Shown: positions 47,523 through 60,482, counted from the stretch's first letter. The stretch is 64,000 bases of DNA from Toxonevra muliebris (GCA_963691655.1 OY829326.1:16790878-16854877); one strand, 5' to 3'. Numbers and translations are program-made. The notes: a model not told the origin generated them from the sequence alone.

Positions 47523-48752
47523 CAGGGTGACAATTGTAAAGTGACGCAAGTTTAATACTCTGCAGCAAGCTTTGCCATTTACCGTTACTTTAATTTAAAA
47601 AGCAAATTCATTCATCATTGGCTTTGCTTTTAATTTCATTTGAGTTTTTGTTATTACATTTTGAAATTTCCATAAAAATGGACAAATTATAGTAGCCGTC
47701 AAATTGCAAAGGCTTTAAATTTGTCAAGACGTACGGTAGACCGAGCTATTATTTGATATAATGAAACTGGGGGTTTTGGAGATAGAGACCGGGGAAAATT
47801 TTCAACAGTTGCCACTACTGGTTTAACTGAAAAAATTCGTAAACGAATCAAGCGAAATCCAAGGCGCTCAATGAGAAAAATCGCTAAGGAAGTGGGAGTA
47901 AACCGTGAAACAGTGCGAATCATTGCAAAATCAAAGCTTAATCTTAAGCCGTACAAGCTCCGAAAAGATCTGACACAAAAAAAGAAAGATTTGCGACTGC
48001 AAAGATGCAAGGCGTTGCTACGCTCCTCCGTGTTAAAAAATGTTGAAAATATCTTGTTTACAGATGAAAAAATTTTCACGGTTGAACAACATTTCAATGC
48101 GCAAAATGACCGAATGTGGCTAACATCATCATCGCAACAAAATAGGACTGTTGGCTGAGTTCAAAATCCAGCTTCCGTTATGGTATGGGCTGGAGTTTTC
48201 GCTAATGCCAGAACCCCTCTAATATTCGATTAAAATTGACCAGGTTGTTTATCGGAGCATTTTAAATGAACATGTACTTCCCTGGGCCCAAGATACATTT
48301 GGAAATGAAAACTGGACTTTCCAGCAAGATTCTGCACCTTCCCACATGGCAAAATTAACGCAAACATGGATAAAAGACAATTTTTCTGGATTCATAACAT
48401 CCCAAGAATGGCCACCATACTCCCCAGACTTGAATCCAATGGACTACTCTATTTGGAGTATTTTAGAGAGTAAGGCTTGTGCATCTCAACACCACAGTCT
48501 GGAGTCGCTGACAAATTCATTAGAGAAAGCCTGGACTGAAATTGATCAGGAAGTCCTGCGGTGAACAGTCCTACGATTTCCGGATCGATTGAAGGCATGT
48601 GTGCAGGCTAAAGGAGGTTATATTGAATGAGGTGGGGTTCAAATGAATGCTTATATATTCAGCAATGTTAACACTTAATTGTACTTAATGGAAGTACGTC
48701 CTTTTGAAAATAACTGATGAAATGTGTGCGTCACTTTACGATTGTCACCCTG
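47523..48752 (+). mobile_element. maT-like DD37D transposon, full length and relatively young
   Basis: Termini CAGGGTGACAATTGTAAAGT then GACGCA at 47523 and, inverted from 48752, CAGGGTGACAATCGTAAAGT then GACGCA: one mismatch in 26. TA borders both ends (47521-47522 and 48753-48754). At 1,230 bp, it is complete for a mariner/Tc1-supergroup element. The coding region needs only a few changes to be open, fewer than in the other DNA elements here, so it may be the youngest autonomous-type insertion in the window. Confidence 0.95.
47691..48630 (+). pseudogene. maT-like DD37D transposase, lightly broken
   Basis: In order: SSRQIAKALNLSRRTVDRAI (first HTH; a stop follows), YNETGGFGDRDRGK, NPRRSMRKIAKEVGVNRETV (second HTH), ILFTDEKIFTVEQHFN (first Asp), VMVWAGVF, then after a frameshift near 48228 KIDQVVYRSILNEHVLPWAQ, FQQDSAPSHMAKLTQTW (second Asp), WPPYSPDLNPMDYSIWSILE (third Asp) and KACASQHHSLESL, ending in AKGGYIE and a stop at 48628-48630. 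The second and third Asp are separated by 37 residues, the maT signature. Visible defects are in-frame stops near 47753, 48156 and 48562 plus the shift near 48228. The N-terminal Met in this frame is not clear. Confidence 0.93.
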
Positions 48753-48754
48753 TA

Positions 48755-51700
48755 TATAATATGGGTGCATGCCAAAATCCCGAAAGACAAAAAAAAAAAA
48801 AAGTTATCTTAATTAATCATAATGCTGAATTCACCATATAGTACATTTTGTTTCTGTGGGTAAGCGGCTTTTCCTTTTATCCGTAAACTGTTATGTATAT
48901 GACTTTTATGTTTTTGGTGACACCTAGTAAAATTTTCTGGCAAATATTTTTGTGGAATACTTTAATACTTAAATGTCTCTTTTGAAAGAACTTTTTACGC
49001 TTCCATCAAAAACGGTGTCGAATTGACCCGTAAGAAGAGGAGCTAAAGGGTTAAAATGTTCTACAGAAATGATCCTCGTAAAATTCTACAGTACAATTTT
49101 GCCAATAAAATTTTTCTCAATCATCAATTTATATCACTTTTTGCACTTAGTATTTAGCTCCCTTCGACCAAAAAATTAAAATTTTGACCCACTGTAAAAA
49201 AAAACTGAGACATGTTGGACTATAAGTTTATTTCACAAAAATTGTCTAAACATGCCCTTTCAGGATTATAGGGTGGCTATTCTGTTGCAAAAATGCTGTT
49301 GGACTGTGTTATTATTATTTTTGTTTTTTTTGGTAGGGATTGCTTTTTATTTACACTAAAAATAATGAAAATCAGGACAAAAATCTTAAATATATTTTTA
49401 CATATTATAATATTTGACACGGAAAATATTTTTCAAGTTATAGGTTTTTGATCGAACGTTTTTTGTAATTTAAATTTTTTTCGTATTCATTTCTATAGGT
49501 ATATTTTACTAACTAAAACAAAAAAAATATTCCGGGCCAAGGATAGAAAGTCCCAGGGAACATACTTTACCAAGATTAATGTCCTAATTTGTTGCTTCCC
49601 TTACACTTTTTGAGGTCAAATTTTACAGAGTCCATTTTTGGGTTACGCACAACTTAATCCAAAATTGGATGCCGTGAATTAAATGAAATAATATAATAAT
49701 AAATGAATGAATGATTTTTAAATTTTTTGTGTTGTATATTCTCTGGATTTTGTCTTTTCGGGATATTGTCTTATGGGTTGTTTGTTAAAGCTTGCATTAA
49801 GCAGTGGATTTATTTTACAATCCCCAGTGTTGCAGTCAAACAGAAATAAATCATTTAAACATTTTGTTTGATTAATTAGTTACTTACTCAGCAAATCATC
49901 ATTGATATCTGAATTTTACTTACCTAGAAAGAAAGAAAAAGAAAAATTTGTGATAAGTTTCAAATACAATAAATTTTTGATTGAAAATCATAAGAAAAAT
50001 ATTGGATTTACATTTTTGATATACCAAGCGAATTTCAAACACTCATAGATATATTTATTTTGAAATTCCAAAAAAAAAAAAAATTATATTTAATAATATA
50101 GAAAAACAGAAACCAAAATTAATCGAAATATATATTTACCATAATTCAAACAATAAAAATGTCCTACTTTTTTGCTGCTTAGGAGTTAACTACATATCAG
50201 CAACATCAAACACCCAACTCTAAACATGAGCAAGGGAAACACATACACACACACAAACACACACACAAGCACGATACTTTCGTATTCGCAGTACTCACAC
50301 TAGTAAACAAACATACATTTTTTATGGCTTCAATGGCGCCCAGAATCTCGTCTTTTATGTGACCCACGAGATGAAGCAACCTGCCAAACAACGCTAGGAA
50401 ACAAGAGTTGACATAGACTAATAAGCAAGCAGCAGCAGCGGTGGAACTAAAACCAGCCAGCAACCAACTAAACATATGATGCGGTAGGTTGAAGATTGAA
50501 TTGATAGGCAAATAGTTTGAGGTAGAAGTATAACATGTGAGAAGAGGTGATTGCTGTAGTTAGTACATTTGTATGTAGGGGTAGTGAGAAAGATTTAAAA
50601 CCAACAGATAAAAGTGTTTGTATGTATTTGTGACATGTCGATCAATGTATGCATATTAATGGGTAACCCACCCGCCTGCCTTTGAAATGCCACAAAAACA
50701 CCCACATACACGCATAACACGCTCTAACTCATACACACACACACACACGCATATGAACATATGTATGTATATGAAATTCTATTTATGGATGCTGATGAAA
50801 TCAGCTGTTCATTCTACTGTACGTGACCTTTGCTCTAAATTCTTGTACATTTTACATCTCCATCTCGAATAAATAGTAAAAGTACGAGAAATGTTGATTT
50901 TGGCGTAAAATATAAAGCAGCAACGGCAACGGCAACGGCAGCAGCGGTAGCAGTAGCAAAAGGAATAGAAGAAAATAAATTCAATATGCTAAAATGAAAA
51001 ACTAACAATTGAATTTGCTGTAGTAGTAGTAGTAGTTTCTAGTTGTTGTTGTTGTAATAAAGTTTAGTTTAGTTTTTCTTAGCCATTTTCCTACACACAG
51101 ATACTTAAAAATGGCGACAGAAATCCAGTCTCGTGTTCGATTGTCTCAAACCCATACACATACAAGTATTTAAATTTTAAATACGCATACAGTACGCATA
51201 CAAAAAAGGGGAATTTTAAGATACAGAAAGAGAAAGATTACGAGAGAGCGGGATAGTTAGTAAATAAGTAAGTAGTGCTCGAATTGTATGCTTTGAATAT
51301 TGAAAGCTCTATGTGACACTTAAAAATCCACTGCTGCACATTCCATCTTAATATGACGACTGACAGTTTAACATTCACAATTTATCGCATTTAAATTCCA
51401 TTTCTGTATCTTTGAATTAGTAGAAGAGAAACGATAAGCACAAAATATGTCGACTTCATGTCTCTAAAAGAGGCAAAAAAAAAAAAAAACAACAAAAACT
51501 AGAAGAAAAAAGTTACGTGATATGCATGAAATCGGATTAATACTGGACACACATACACCCACGACCCATATTTCTACCCTAACTGCTGCCATTTGCATGA
51601 ATTGCATACAGAACGCAAGCAAGATGTTGTTTTTCAAAAATTAAATCAAATATCCATGAGACTAGGCAGGCAACTGTAGCTTTTAAAACTAAAAATATCA

Positions 51701-52729
51701 AACAATTTAAAGCAAAAATACCAATGCAAACTACACAACGCAGAAGAAGTTACAGCAAACTATGCATGAAGAAAAGTTATGTCATTAAATGCGAGTAGTA
51801 GCAGAAAAATGTGATAAAAATTTATGTAGTTGGATAAAAAAATGTGAAAAATATTTACAAGAGCACAAAGAAAAAATGGTCCATAATCGATGGATTTCAT
51901 AGACGATGATGAAGTTGCTGTTGTTAGGTTGAACTTGGGGAGGACATTCGCATTAACGCATTTTTTTTTATTCGCATTCCATGTGCAAATGTTAGAGAAC
52001 CAACAACACAGTGACAACAGCAGGTTAGCCATGAGAAGAACGATATTTTTAGTTTTAACACACATACACACACACACACACATAGAGACATGTTATCTTT
52101 TTTGTTTGACGTTATCAGTGTGCGTGCAAGTGGTAGGAGTGTGTAGGCGTGACCATTGGCATTTTACAGTTAGGTATAGTACAAAAGTCAATTCATTAAA
52201 AATGAAACGGCAGAAAATGAAAATTTGTTATGCGAAAAAAGAAAAAAAATCACACTATCACACATTGTAGTTTAATTAGAATTTGATGATGATGCAAAAA
52301 AAGTTGCATATTTTATATTATTTTTTGAATATATTTATAAATTCATTTAATATGATTAAATAAAATTGAAATTTAAACGGTCATAAGTAGCAAAAAACAT
52401 AAATATTTATTCAGTTATTGGTTTAACATATTTAATCAGTTAATAGTTTAATTGGCAAATAAAAAAACTAGTAAAAAAAAAATTAAAGTTTGCAACTTCA
52501 ATCTTTGTTAAAATTATAGAATCAAAAATGGTGGGAAAACCCCAGAAGCCCAGTGATTTTAAAACCAATTCGTCGACAAGTTATAGTATGTTTTTCAGAC
52601 TGAAGTCCATGTCATTTAAACTTTTGTTAGGATCAGAAAATAGATCGTTTATAATCTTTTATAGGAAAGAAAAATACCAAAATTTTTTTATTTTATGATT
52701 GCATACTTCTAGGCATAGAAAAATAATAT
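48755..52729. other. noncoding stretch with simple repeats
   Basis: No supported gene. 48.8-50.2 kb is plain AT-rich DNA. 50.2-52.3 kb has CA runs (about 50250, 50730-50748, 52065-52081), GGCAAC hexanucleotides at 50920-50943, TAG triplets at 51020-51036, and poly-A at 51476-51490. Open frames at 50206-50872 and 51760-52270 come from CA/TG tracts and CTG-rich words. Confidence 0.6.
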
Positions 52730-52733
52730 TTAA

Positions 52734-53422
52734 GGGGATATTCTAACCGAGATGGTCCGAAAAATCGATTTTTTTTTTTATTTAATATTTTTGATGTAGA
52801 CAACTAGTTTTATGAGCATGAAGAGGGGGCAATGTATGGTCCTGGAATCGCTGACTAACCGTAAGTTACATGATTTGTAAGTACCATGTTTGTAAATCTT
52901 TAATCTCGTTTTTCTCGAAATTACGAGACACGATTCACAAAAAACCACTTGTCCAATTCACTTGAAATTTTACAAGGCTACTAAGCAAATGTATAGGTAT
53001 GGCCTTATCTGGGATTAAGGCGAAAGCATTTGGTTAACTAATGTTTTTAATGCAAAATATAAACAAAAACAGGGCAAAAAATCGTCATTTTTTTCAAACG
53101 TCTGATTTAAACTGAAGATTTTCTTATTCCCTAGATGAGGCGATAGCAGGAAGTCTCACTATTACAAAATGGGTTACATCAGAATATTTAAACCGAAGAT
53201 ATCATGTCCACCATGGAGCAACTATTTTCGGCAGGCTAAAGTTCGAGGCGTCGAATGAACCATTATTAACAAAGATATTTTTAACATTAAAAACGAAAGT
53301 TATTGTTCAAAACCTGTAAAAAAAAACTTGCAAAAAACCTTGAATAAAAATATTGTAAAGTTTTTAAGTTACAACGATTTGAAAACATCGATATTTCGCA
53401 CCATCTCGGGTAGAATACCCCC
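52734..53422. mobile_element. TTAA-flanked MITE with 36-bp inverted termini
   Basis: The left arm at 52734 starts GGGGATATTCTAACCGAGAT; the right arm, inverted from 53422, starts GGGGGTATTCTACCCGAGAT. Over 36 bp they match at 32 positions. TTAA lies at both borders (52730-52733 and 53423-53426), the target duplication of piggyBac and Kolobok superfamilies. piggyBac ends normally begin CCC, and these begin GGGG, so Kolobok-like or an unusual piggyBac derivative are both open. The 689-bp interior has no credible open frame; it is non-autonomous. Confidence 0.88.
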
Positions 53423-56400
53423 TTAAAACAGCCAAACTCAAATTCAACTATAAAAGAAATATGGAAAAAATCGCAAAATCAAGTGAAACGGAAACGAAAG
53501 GGCTCATTAATTGGCCAACCGCGTCCCTTCAACAAATTCAATGGGGCCGGAACGACTCCTTTTATGTAGAATAATACTCCAGAGTTAATTCCTGCAAAAC
53601 TAAGAAGTGATTTAAGAAACAACCGAATAGGAGAATTGAAAACCTAATTATTTGCCAGGGAAAGATTTGCGTATATCAGTAATTTTGATCCCAGAACACA
53701 ATCAAGTGATCAACATCGACGATTCAACATGTGGATCTTGTCTTGAAGAGTAAAGTGACACTACAGAGCTCTATCCGTTGTTGTTCAATTTTCGCAAGAA
53801 AGAGACGTCGGCGTCTGGGTAGCGCATCTACCTTAAAGATGAGTTATGTTCATTATATTCCTTTATTTATTTCTTTAAAGAAATTAAGTAGTTGTGGTGG
53901 AGTGGAACATTGTTTTCTACCTAGGCGAAGTGCAATAGTCCGAAGAGTCGAGTGCTATGTGAGGACTATGGCTTTTTTGCCCACTTCGAATTCTAATGTA
54001 ACACAAAGTCTTCCAGGGATTTTAACGCATATGAGGATGATAGACTGATCAATTCTTCCCGGGGCACTGCTAAAAATGGCAATACACATATTTTTTATTT
54101 TATTTAAATTATTTTAATAAAATTACAAAACAAAAAGTTCCTGGACAAGGATATGATATAAAGTCCACAACTATGGTAAAAAAGCCCATACCAGCGCACA
54201 TAAACTGCAAATTTTGTGAATAAAAATCATTGAAGTAAGCAAACAAATATCACACTGTTAAAAAAAAACCTCGCCTTTAGTTACTTTTAAAGAAAAATTA
54301 CATTTCCCTTTCTTACACCCAATGTTATTGTTTTCAATGTAGCATTGCATGCTGAAGCCAGGAAAAATCGCTGGATTAGTGGTACGAATTTTATACCGCC
54401 GGCACGGAAAGAGATAAACATTTGCCAAAAAGAAAAATGTTTCTAGCTTAGAGTGGTTTGAAATGAAATAGGACAAAAAAAAGAAGAGACTTTGAATTTC
54501 GTTTTACAATCTTTAATAAAAGTTAAAAATTCAAAATAATTATAAATACATGTATCAAAGCTAGAGATGCATTTGATGCGTTCCCATTGTAAGTTAGGAA
54601 AGAAATCAGAATAAAATAAAGTACAGGAGCCGAGCACATATCGCTGCCTTCAAAATCTAAATATATAATTCAGCAAAACATCTATATTTTTCATTTGCAT
54701 ACTTTTAGGCATAGAGTATAATTTTGTTAGATTTTAATATATGGAAAAACTTCCACTACTAAAATATGTAAAATCGGCAAATTCATGTTTGGATTTTATT
54801 CGGGTCCAAAGCTTCCGAACAGAATTCCATGCAAACTTCATGTCTATTAAAAAAGTTTTGAGTATACAAGTTGAAATGACGTAGTTTTGGAATATTTGGT
54901 TGTAGTAAGTCAAACATCCAGAGTTATTTTTTAATATAAATAATAAAATCTTTATCATTTGTGATATCTCAACTTGGTCCTTTTATGTCTCATATAAATT
55001 TACTGTCATAGAGGAAAAAATTCGAATACTATAGAAAGTCTTTCTCTTATTTGGAACCCACTTTTCCACGAATATCACCAACAAAAGCTCATATAGGAAT
55101 TGTGGAGAGTTGCTTTGGGTTGGTTAATTGAAAAAAGCGGATAATATTTTCTTCTCAGTACAAAGTTTATAACAGTATTCACAAAAGTAACATAAGGTCT
55201 CAAAATACAAATGCAACTTTGAATTTGAGAATGTACCTGCATTCTTTATACAAACTTCAGAGGAAGCGAAAACATTTTAGATCACATGTGTAAAAGAAAA
55301 ACTCAAACAGAGCAAAGCCCATTGGGCGCACCGACTTTGCAGCAAGAGGCAGTAGCCCCTGAGCACACAATAGACACAATTTCTTTCACATCGACAGCAG
55401 CAGCATGACATTGATCAGTAACAGTTTGCTGCCAGTTTTGAAGCCAGTTTAATTTTTCACCATTTTCGTTTTATGGTCGATTGGTTAATCGGTTGAAAAA
55501 CTACACGCTGTTGCTTAAAGCTACTTTTCTGTGCAAAATGGTAATAGCTAAAGTAGTGGAAAATTTCAGTTTCTTTCTAAGATGGCAAAATAGAATAATT
55601 TCCTAGAGCATAGTAGATATGCACCGGACAAATTCAAATGCTACCATGAGTAGTTAGAGTTTTTTTCCAGTCCATTCCAGCAGTTTGTTTGAATTGCCAT
55701 TGAAGTACCAAACGTTAAGGCCAGCAGGATATGTTAAGTTACATCCGATTCGCATAGCACAAGAGCGCATGAGTGGACGTATATACAAGCACATATACAT
55801 ACATATTTATGAACGGTAGGTATGTACATTTGATAAAAGTATGTATGATTTGAGTAAAGTGAGAAGTGGGTGGTAATCGCAAGCTACACATGTGTGTATA
55901 TGTGTATGTGAAACTAAAGCGCCACTACCAGCACCACCAGCAGCCGGAATATCAACAGCATTTGTTGGTGGACAGACATTTAGCACATATGAAACGACAC
56001 GACGGATGCTCACTACGCTACGGGCGAGGAACAAAAATCGAGGCAAACATTTTTGACGACAAGCAATTAAGATAAAAGCTCCGAAAAATAGAGAGAACGA
56101 AAAAAACAACGCCAGCTAGCAGTAGTTTTTGTCGTTTTGGGTGCACTTCATGCGATAGTTGGTGGACATTTGATGGTGTTAGCATTGTCATCATTTGTCT
56201 TCTTCGTTTTCTTGTTTCTATTTTTTGTGGGTCTCTTAATTTTAGTTTTAATCTTTCTCCTTTTTTTCTATATAGACCCGAAACAAAAAATTTCTGGTAA
56301 AATTTCTTAAACGAAATATTTTGTTTTATATAAAAATATGTTAAATATTTAAGCTGTGACGAACTTTTTTCCCATTGGTTTTACATACACACAAATGTAG

Positions 56401-56447
56401 CATGACATGCAGTGAATGTCCTTGCTTGCTTAATAGTTGAAATTGTT

Positions 56448-56475
56448 GGTATGTATGTATGTATGTATGTATGTA
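56448..56475. repeat. GTAT tetranucleotide repeat
   Basis: About seven uninterrupted GTAT units. Confidence 0.92.
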
Positions 56476-57689
56476 CATATGCACATACAATATTTTCTCA
56501 TTTTTTTGTGTTGTTTGGTTTTTGCAATTTTGCTCGTTTTTTGAAGACCAACGCAAGCAGCAATAGCAGCAGATCAAAGAGTAAACTGCAATTTGTAACG
56601 ATAATTGTGTGTACTTTTCGGTGACAATAACGTTGAATGTTGATGATGAGTTTGCTTGCTTTTTTTTCAAAAGGAGCATCGTATGATGTTGGTGTGTTGA
56701 ATTGTTGCTTTTGATGTTCATCATGTAGGTTGATCATCATGATTATGAAGATAATAATGATGAAAACGATGATAGTGCTGTAAAACGTAGTTTACTTCTT
56801 GCTTTCATCGTCACTATCATCATCATCATCATCACTGATTGTTGTCATTTTCTGATGAGTATGCATTAAAAAGTAGTGACGTTATTGCTGGTGCTGGTAT
56901 TGCTGCTGTTTGTTGCTCATTCGCAAAGTCATTTGAACAGTGACAAAATTGTGTATGTATTGCTGTTTTTGGTTGCCCTTTAACATTAGGAAAATATTGT
57001 TGTATGTTGCTGTCAAGTGTAAACAACACATTTAAGCCTAAATTTGTTGTAATGGTGTTTGGTTTAGAAAGACCTAAATGTATTTAATGTGTGCATTAAC
57101 AACAAAAATAACGCAAAAAAAAAACAAATTTGTACGTGGTAATGTGAAAAGTTGTGTGTGCTTAAATGTTGTTGATGGCCGTTGAAAAATATTGTTAGTT
57201 TAAGTTGAACGTGATTGTGCTGGCGGGCATACTTAAAGCACGGTATTTCCTCTTTGATAGCATACAAAACGATGGTATTTCCAGTTTTTTTTCTATTACA
57301 AAGCAGAGAAAGCAGGGAGCATCTAAATTTATTTCATTTGTTTGGCTTTGAGAGTTGAATGAGGTACTGGTATGAGTACCGAGATACTAAAATGGAGAAA
57401 CTCAGAGTTTTTTTTTATACTTATATAAAGTACTGGAAATTAATTACTTAGGTATCAAACAAAATTCTCATTAAAAATAAAGGTGGAGTCTCCCACGTAT
57501 GCTATACAATAGTTACAAAATAGCATCATCAGTGTGGTCAAGTTTTGTTTTTCAAAATCCGCTAAAATTAAGAATAAAACGCGTATTTTCTTTAAAAAAA
57601 AAAGCGTTCAATTTTTTTCCTTATAAAAGTGCGAGAAAACTCAATACATTTAAATTTTTCACTAATACATGCATACATCTAATACTTCC

Positions 57690-58450
57690 CGAAGCGAATG
57701 TTGAGCGAAAGTTTGCCTAAACTATCGCAAACGAGCTCCATAACGAGCGTTTTGCGGGCAAAAATACGATCGTTCGAAGAACACTCGGTTAATGTCCGCA
57801 AACGTGCTTGCAAACGATATTTTTGCGGGCATAAATGCGAGCGTCGCAAAACTCTGACAAAGATTTGTACTTGTACATTTTCTTATAATTCTGGTACACT
57901 TCATATTTTTATTGAATATAAGAAGGTAATGAAAATTAGCCACTAAACAAAGACGGGAATGCATGTTAAGTACATGTTAAGGTACAATTTAAAATCCATA
58001 ATTTTTTAGTTTTATATTTTTATTATTTATTTTTTTATTTTATAATACAGTGTAGTATGATAATATTGTAGTAATAGATAAAAATATTTCAAATCAAGGA
58101 GACCACAAAATGATAAATTTTCGTAGTTGTAGTAAAAAATTACATGAATGAAAGACTATCGCAATAATATCGCAAAAGGCTCGTTACCGTTATCATAAAT
58201 GACTCGTAAAAAATATCTGTATATGCTCGCAAATGATATCAGAAACGATACGTAAAAAGACTCCCAAAAAACTCGCTATCATCATATAGATATCATCTTT
58301 TGCGAGTGTCGTAAACGACACTTTTACTGCCACAAACTGAGCTACATATGATTCGTTTTCTTATCGTCTTCGGATCCATTAGCGATCGTTTTGTCCGCAA
58401 AACTATCGCCAAAATCTCGTAAACGATATCATTTACGAAGATTTGGTCAG
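57690..58450. repeat. segment dense in ACGATAT/ATCGT and TTTGCGGGC words
   Basis: CGCAAACGA, AAACGATAT, TTTGCGGGCA and TCGTAAACGA recur irregularly on both strands. A near-palindrome CGTAAACGATATCATTTACG sits at about 58419-58438. No constant period and no clear outer termini were found. It may be a MITE built of subterminal binding repeats or an old satellite relic. Confidence 0.5.
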
Positions 58451-59759
58451 CTGGGTTCTAGTCAATAAAAATTTCTTCGATTTTTCAGAGATATTTTAAA
58501 TTGAAAAAAAAAAAAAAATTGCTGAGCGTTAAATCGCGTTTTAATTTTCAAAAAGCACTAAAATCAGCGGGAAAAGCGCTGAGTTGGCCACACTGAGCAT
58601 CATTACTAATTTTCGAAAAATTAACTCTGATCGTTCTTCTCTCCACTAGTTCTATATCATCGATAAGGTAACACAAAAGCGAATTTAAGCACATGAATCT
58701 CTGCGTAATTGAAAAGAAATTCAGTTTTCGTGGCCGTCAGAAAGCGATTATTGCCGAAAATTGATTCAGAAATATTTTTTCATCTGTCGAAGCAAAAACA
58801 AAGAAAAAAGTCAAAATAGCGCAGTATTTTTTTAGAAAAGAAAAATGATTAGGTTCCCCAAATTTAGTTTAGTTCAATAGTTTTTAAATCGATTTTGTTT
58901 CAGATGAACTGGCAAGGCTGTGGAGCGCCCCACTCAGACCAAAATACGCCGTGCAGGGTTTTATTTGATAGGAACTGGAGCCGCCATTTATGTATTTATT
59001 GTATATTTAAAAAAAACATTCCCGAAGTTTATGCATTTTTCATGCCTCTCGACGGTAGTCTCCCTTTAAGAACTTAATTTAGAAACCAATAATAATAATA
59101 GAAAGTGTTATTGGACCTTTGAAATTTAAAATTCAATTTAAAAAATCGAAAGAATACTCTTATCAGAACTAAATTTGTTAGTCTTGTTGAAAATCTTGTG
59201 CAAATTTAATTATTATCTTTTTGGGCAGTTATCATGCTAACATACTTATTCAACACAGGCTTTCGTCTCAAATACATACCGGAATGCTATAAGACTGCAT
59301 AGATAATAATGATTAAGAAGCCAGATAAGCCAGCTGAGCAAGTGTCATCTTATAGGCCAATATCATTATTGCCGTCAATATCAAAGCTGTTTGAAAAACT
59401 CTTACTAAAACGATTAAAGCCGCTAGTAAGCATACCTGATTTCCAATTTGGGTTCAGAAATGGGCCTTCATCCATTAATCAAACTCATCGAGTAATTGCT
59501 AAGATCGAGAAAACATTTGAGGAAAAGAAGTACTGTCCAACAGTATTCCTTGATGTCTCCCAAGCCTTCGACAGAGTGTGGCATGAAGGCCTTATATATA
59601 AACACAGCAAACTGCTACCCGAAAACTATTGCCAACTGTTAGAATCGTATCTATCTGGACGAAGATTCAGAGCTTAACAAGAGCAGACCTGTTCGAGCTT
59701 TTATTGCATTTCAGCAGGAGTATCACAGGGAAGCGTTCTAGGGCCGCTCATTTATATAA

Positions 59760-60482
59760 CACGGAGCGACAGTAATTAAGTGAATTTATAAGTGCGTATG
59801 CTGCAACATGGTCATAAAAATTAATTTCCTGCATTCGCATTTGGACTTCTTCTCAGATAACCGGGGCCAGTTCAGCGATGAACAAGCCGAACATTTTCAC
59901 CAAGAAATTGCTGCAATTGAAGGAAAAAATAAAATAAAAATCATTTCAGAATATTCTTGGTCACTTCAACGAGGAACTGATGGTGCTGAATTTAAAAAAA
60001 ATAACGGTTAATTACACATTTTTGAGTTGAATGGCCAAAAAATTTAATTACTCAGTCAATTACTTACCGATTTTCAAAAACTAACTTGCGTTTTACTTGT
60101 TAATAAACGTGTTTTTTGAATAAATCCATAAGTAGTATAGCTCTTTTATAAAATAGTGTGTACAAACACCGTCAAAATTGAGAAAAGGCGAAAAAAGTCA
60201 AAAAAAGTTTGCTAGACTAATACACACAGATTCCTCAAATATATATCGTTCGAAAGGTCTAAGTTTCTTTATTCTAAAACCGGTAAGAAACTGAAAATCT
60301 GTTGATAATCAACAAAGTTACAGGTTTTTAAGTGCCCAAAAGTACCCAAAACCGGTTTTTTAACGGTAAATAAAGATTTTGGGGGTGTTTGGAAATTTTA
60401 AGTACAAACTCTTGTTTTACCTACAAGAAAAATAGTATGACTTCCCAGGAATTTCTACTTCACTAAATTTTGTAACACTGTG
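59760..60482 (+). mobile_element. CACTA/CMC-like DNA element inserted in the LINE reverse transcriptase
   Basis: Left end CACGGAGCGACAGTAATTAA, right end (inverted) CACAGTGTTACAAAATTTAG. Removing 59760-60482 plus one TAA restores the reading frame between the LIYI and MYTADIP segments of the LINE, which fixes both borders and a 3-bp TAA duplication (59757-59759 and 60483-60485). CAC ends with 3-bp duplications fit the CACTA/Mirage/Chapaev group; CAC ends also occur in Transib, but its duplication is 5 bp. The interior keeps a transposase-like C-terminal fragment, so it is an internally deleted derivative. Confidence 0.85.
59790..60010 (+). pseudogene. transposase-like C-terminal fragment inside the inserted element
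   Basis: The plus-strand frame reads MVIKINFLHSHLDFFSDNRG, QFSDEQAEHFHQEIAAIEGK, then EYSWSLQRGTDGAEFKK and a stop at 60009-60011. From memory this matches a C-terminal block widespread in arthropod and cnidarian transposase-like proteins (general form FLHSHLDFFP.NLG..S.EQGERFHQDI...YCWSLKRD). I cannot name the superfamily from the sequence alone. Only this end of the coding region is present. Internal residues are well kept, suggesting a modest age. Confidence 0.7.

Larger units (their letters stand above)
53427..59215. other. noncoding stretch with microsatellites and a motif-rich segment
   Basis: No supported gene. An open frame at 53731-54048 (105 codons) matches no family I recognise and has no repeats behind it; it may be chance. 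55.8-57.1 kb is microsatellite-rich (CAGCAG near 55395, ATGT at 56448-56475, ATC triplets at 56815-56834, GCTG words at 56888-56915). The frame at 58895-59077 has no known motif. Confidence 0.55.

Noticed and set aside
53731..54048. 105-codon plus frame as a possible host exon
   Set aside because: Not repeat-derived, but no motif, codon signature or splice context I can support; left as noncoding.
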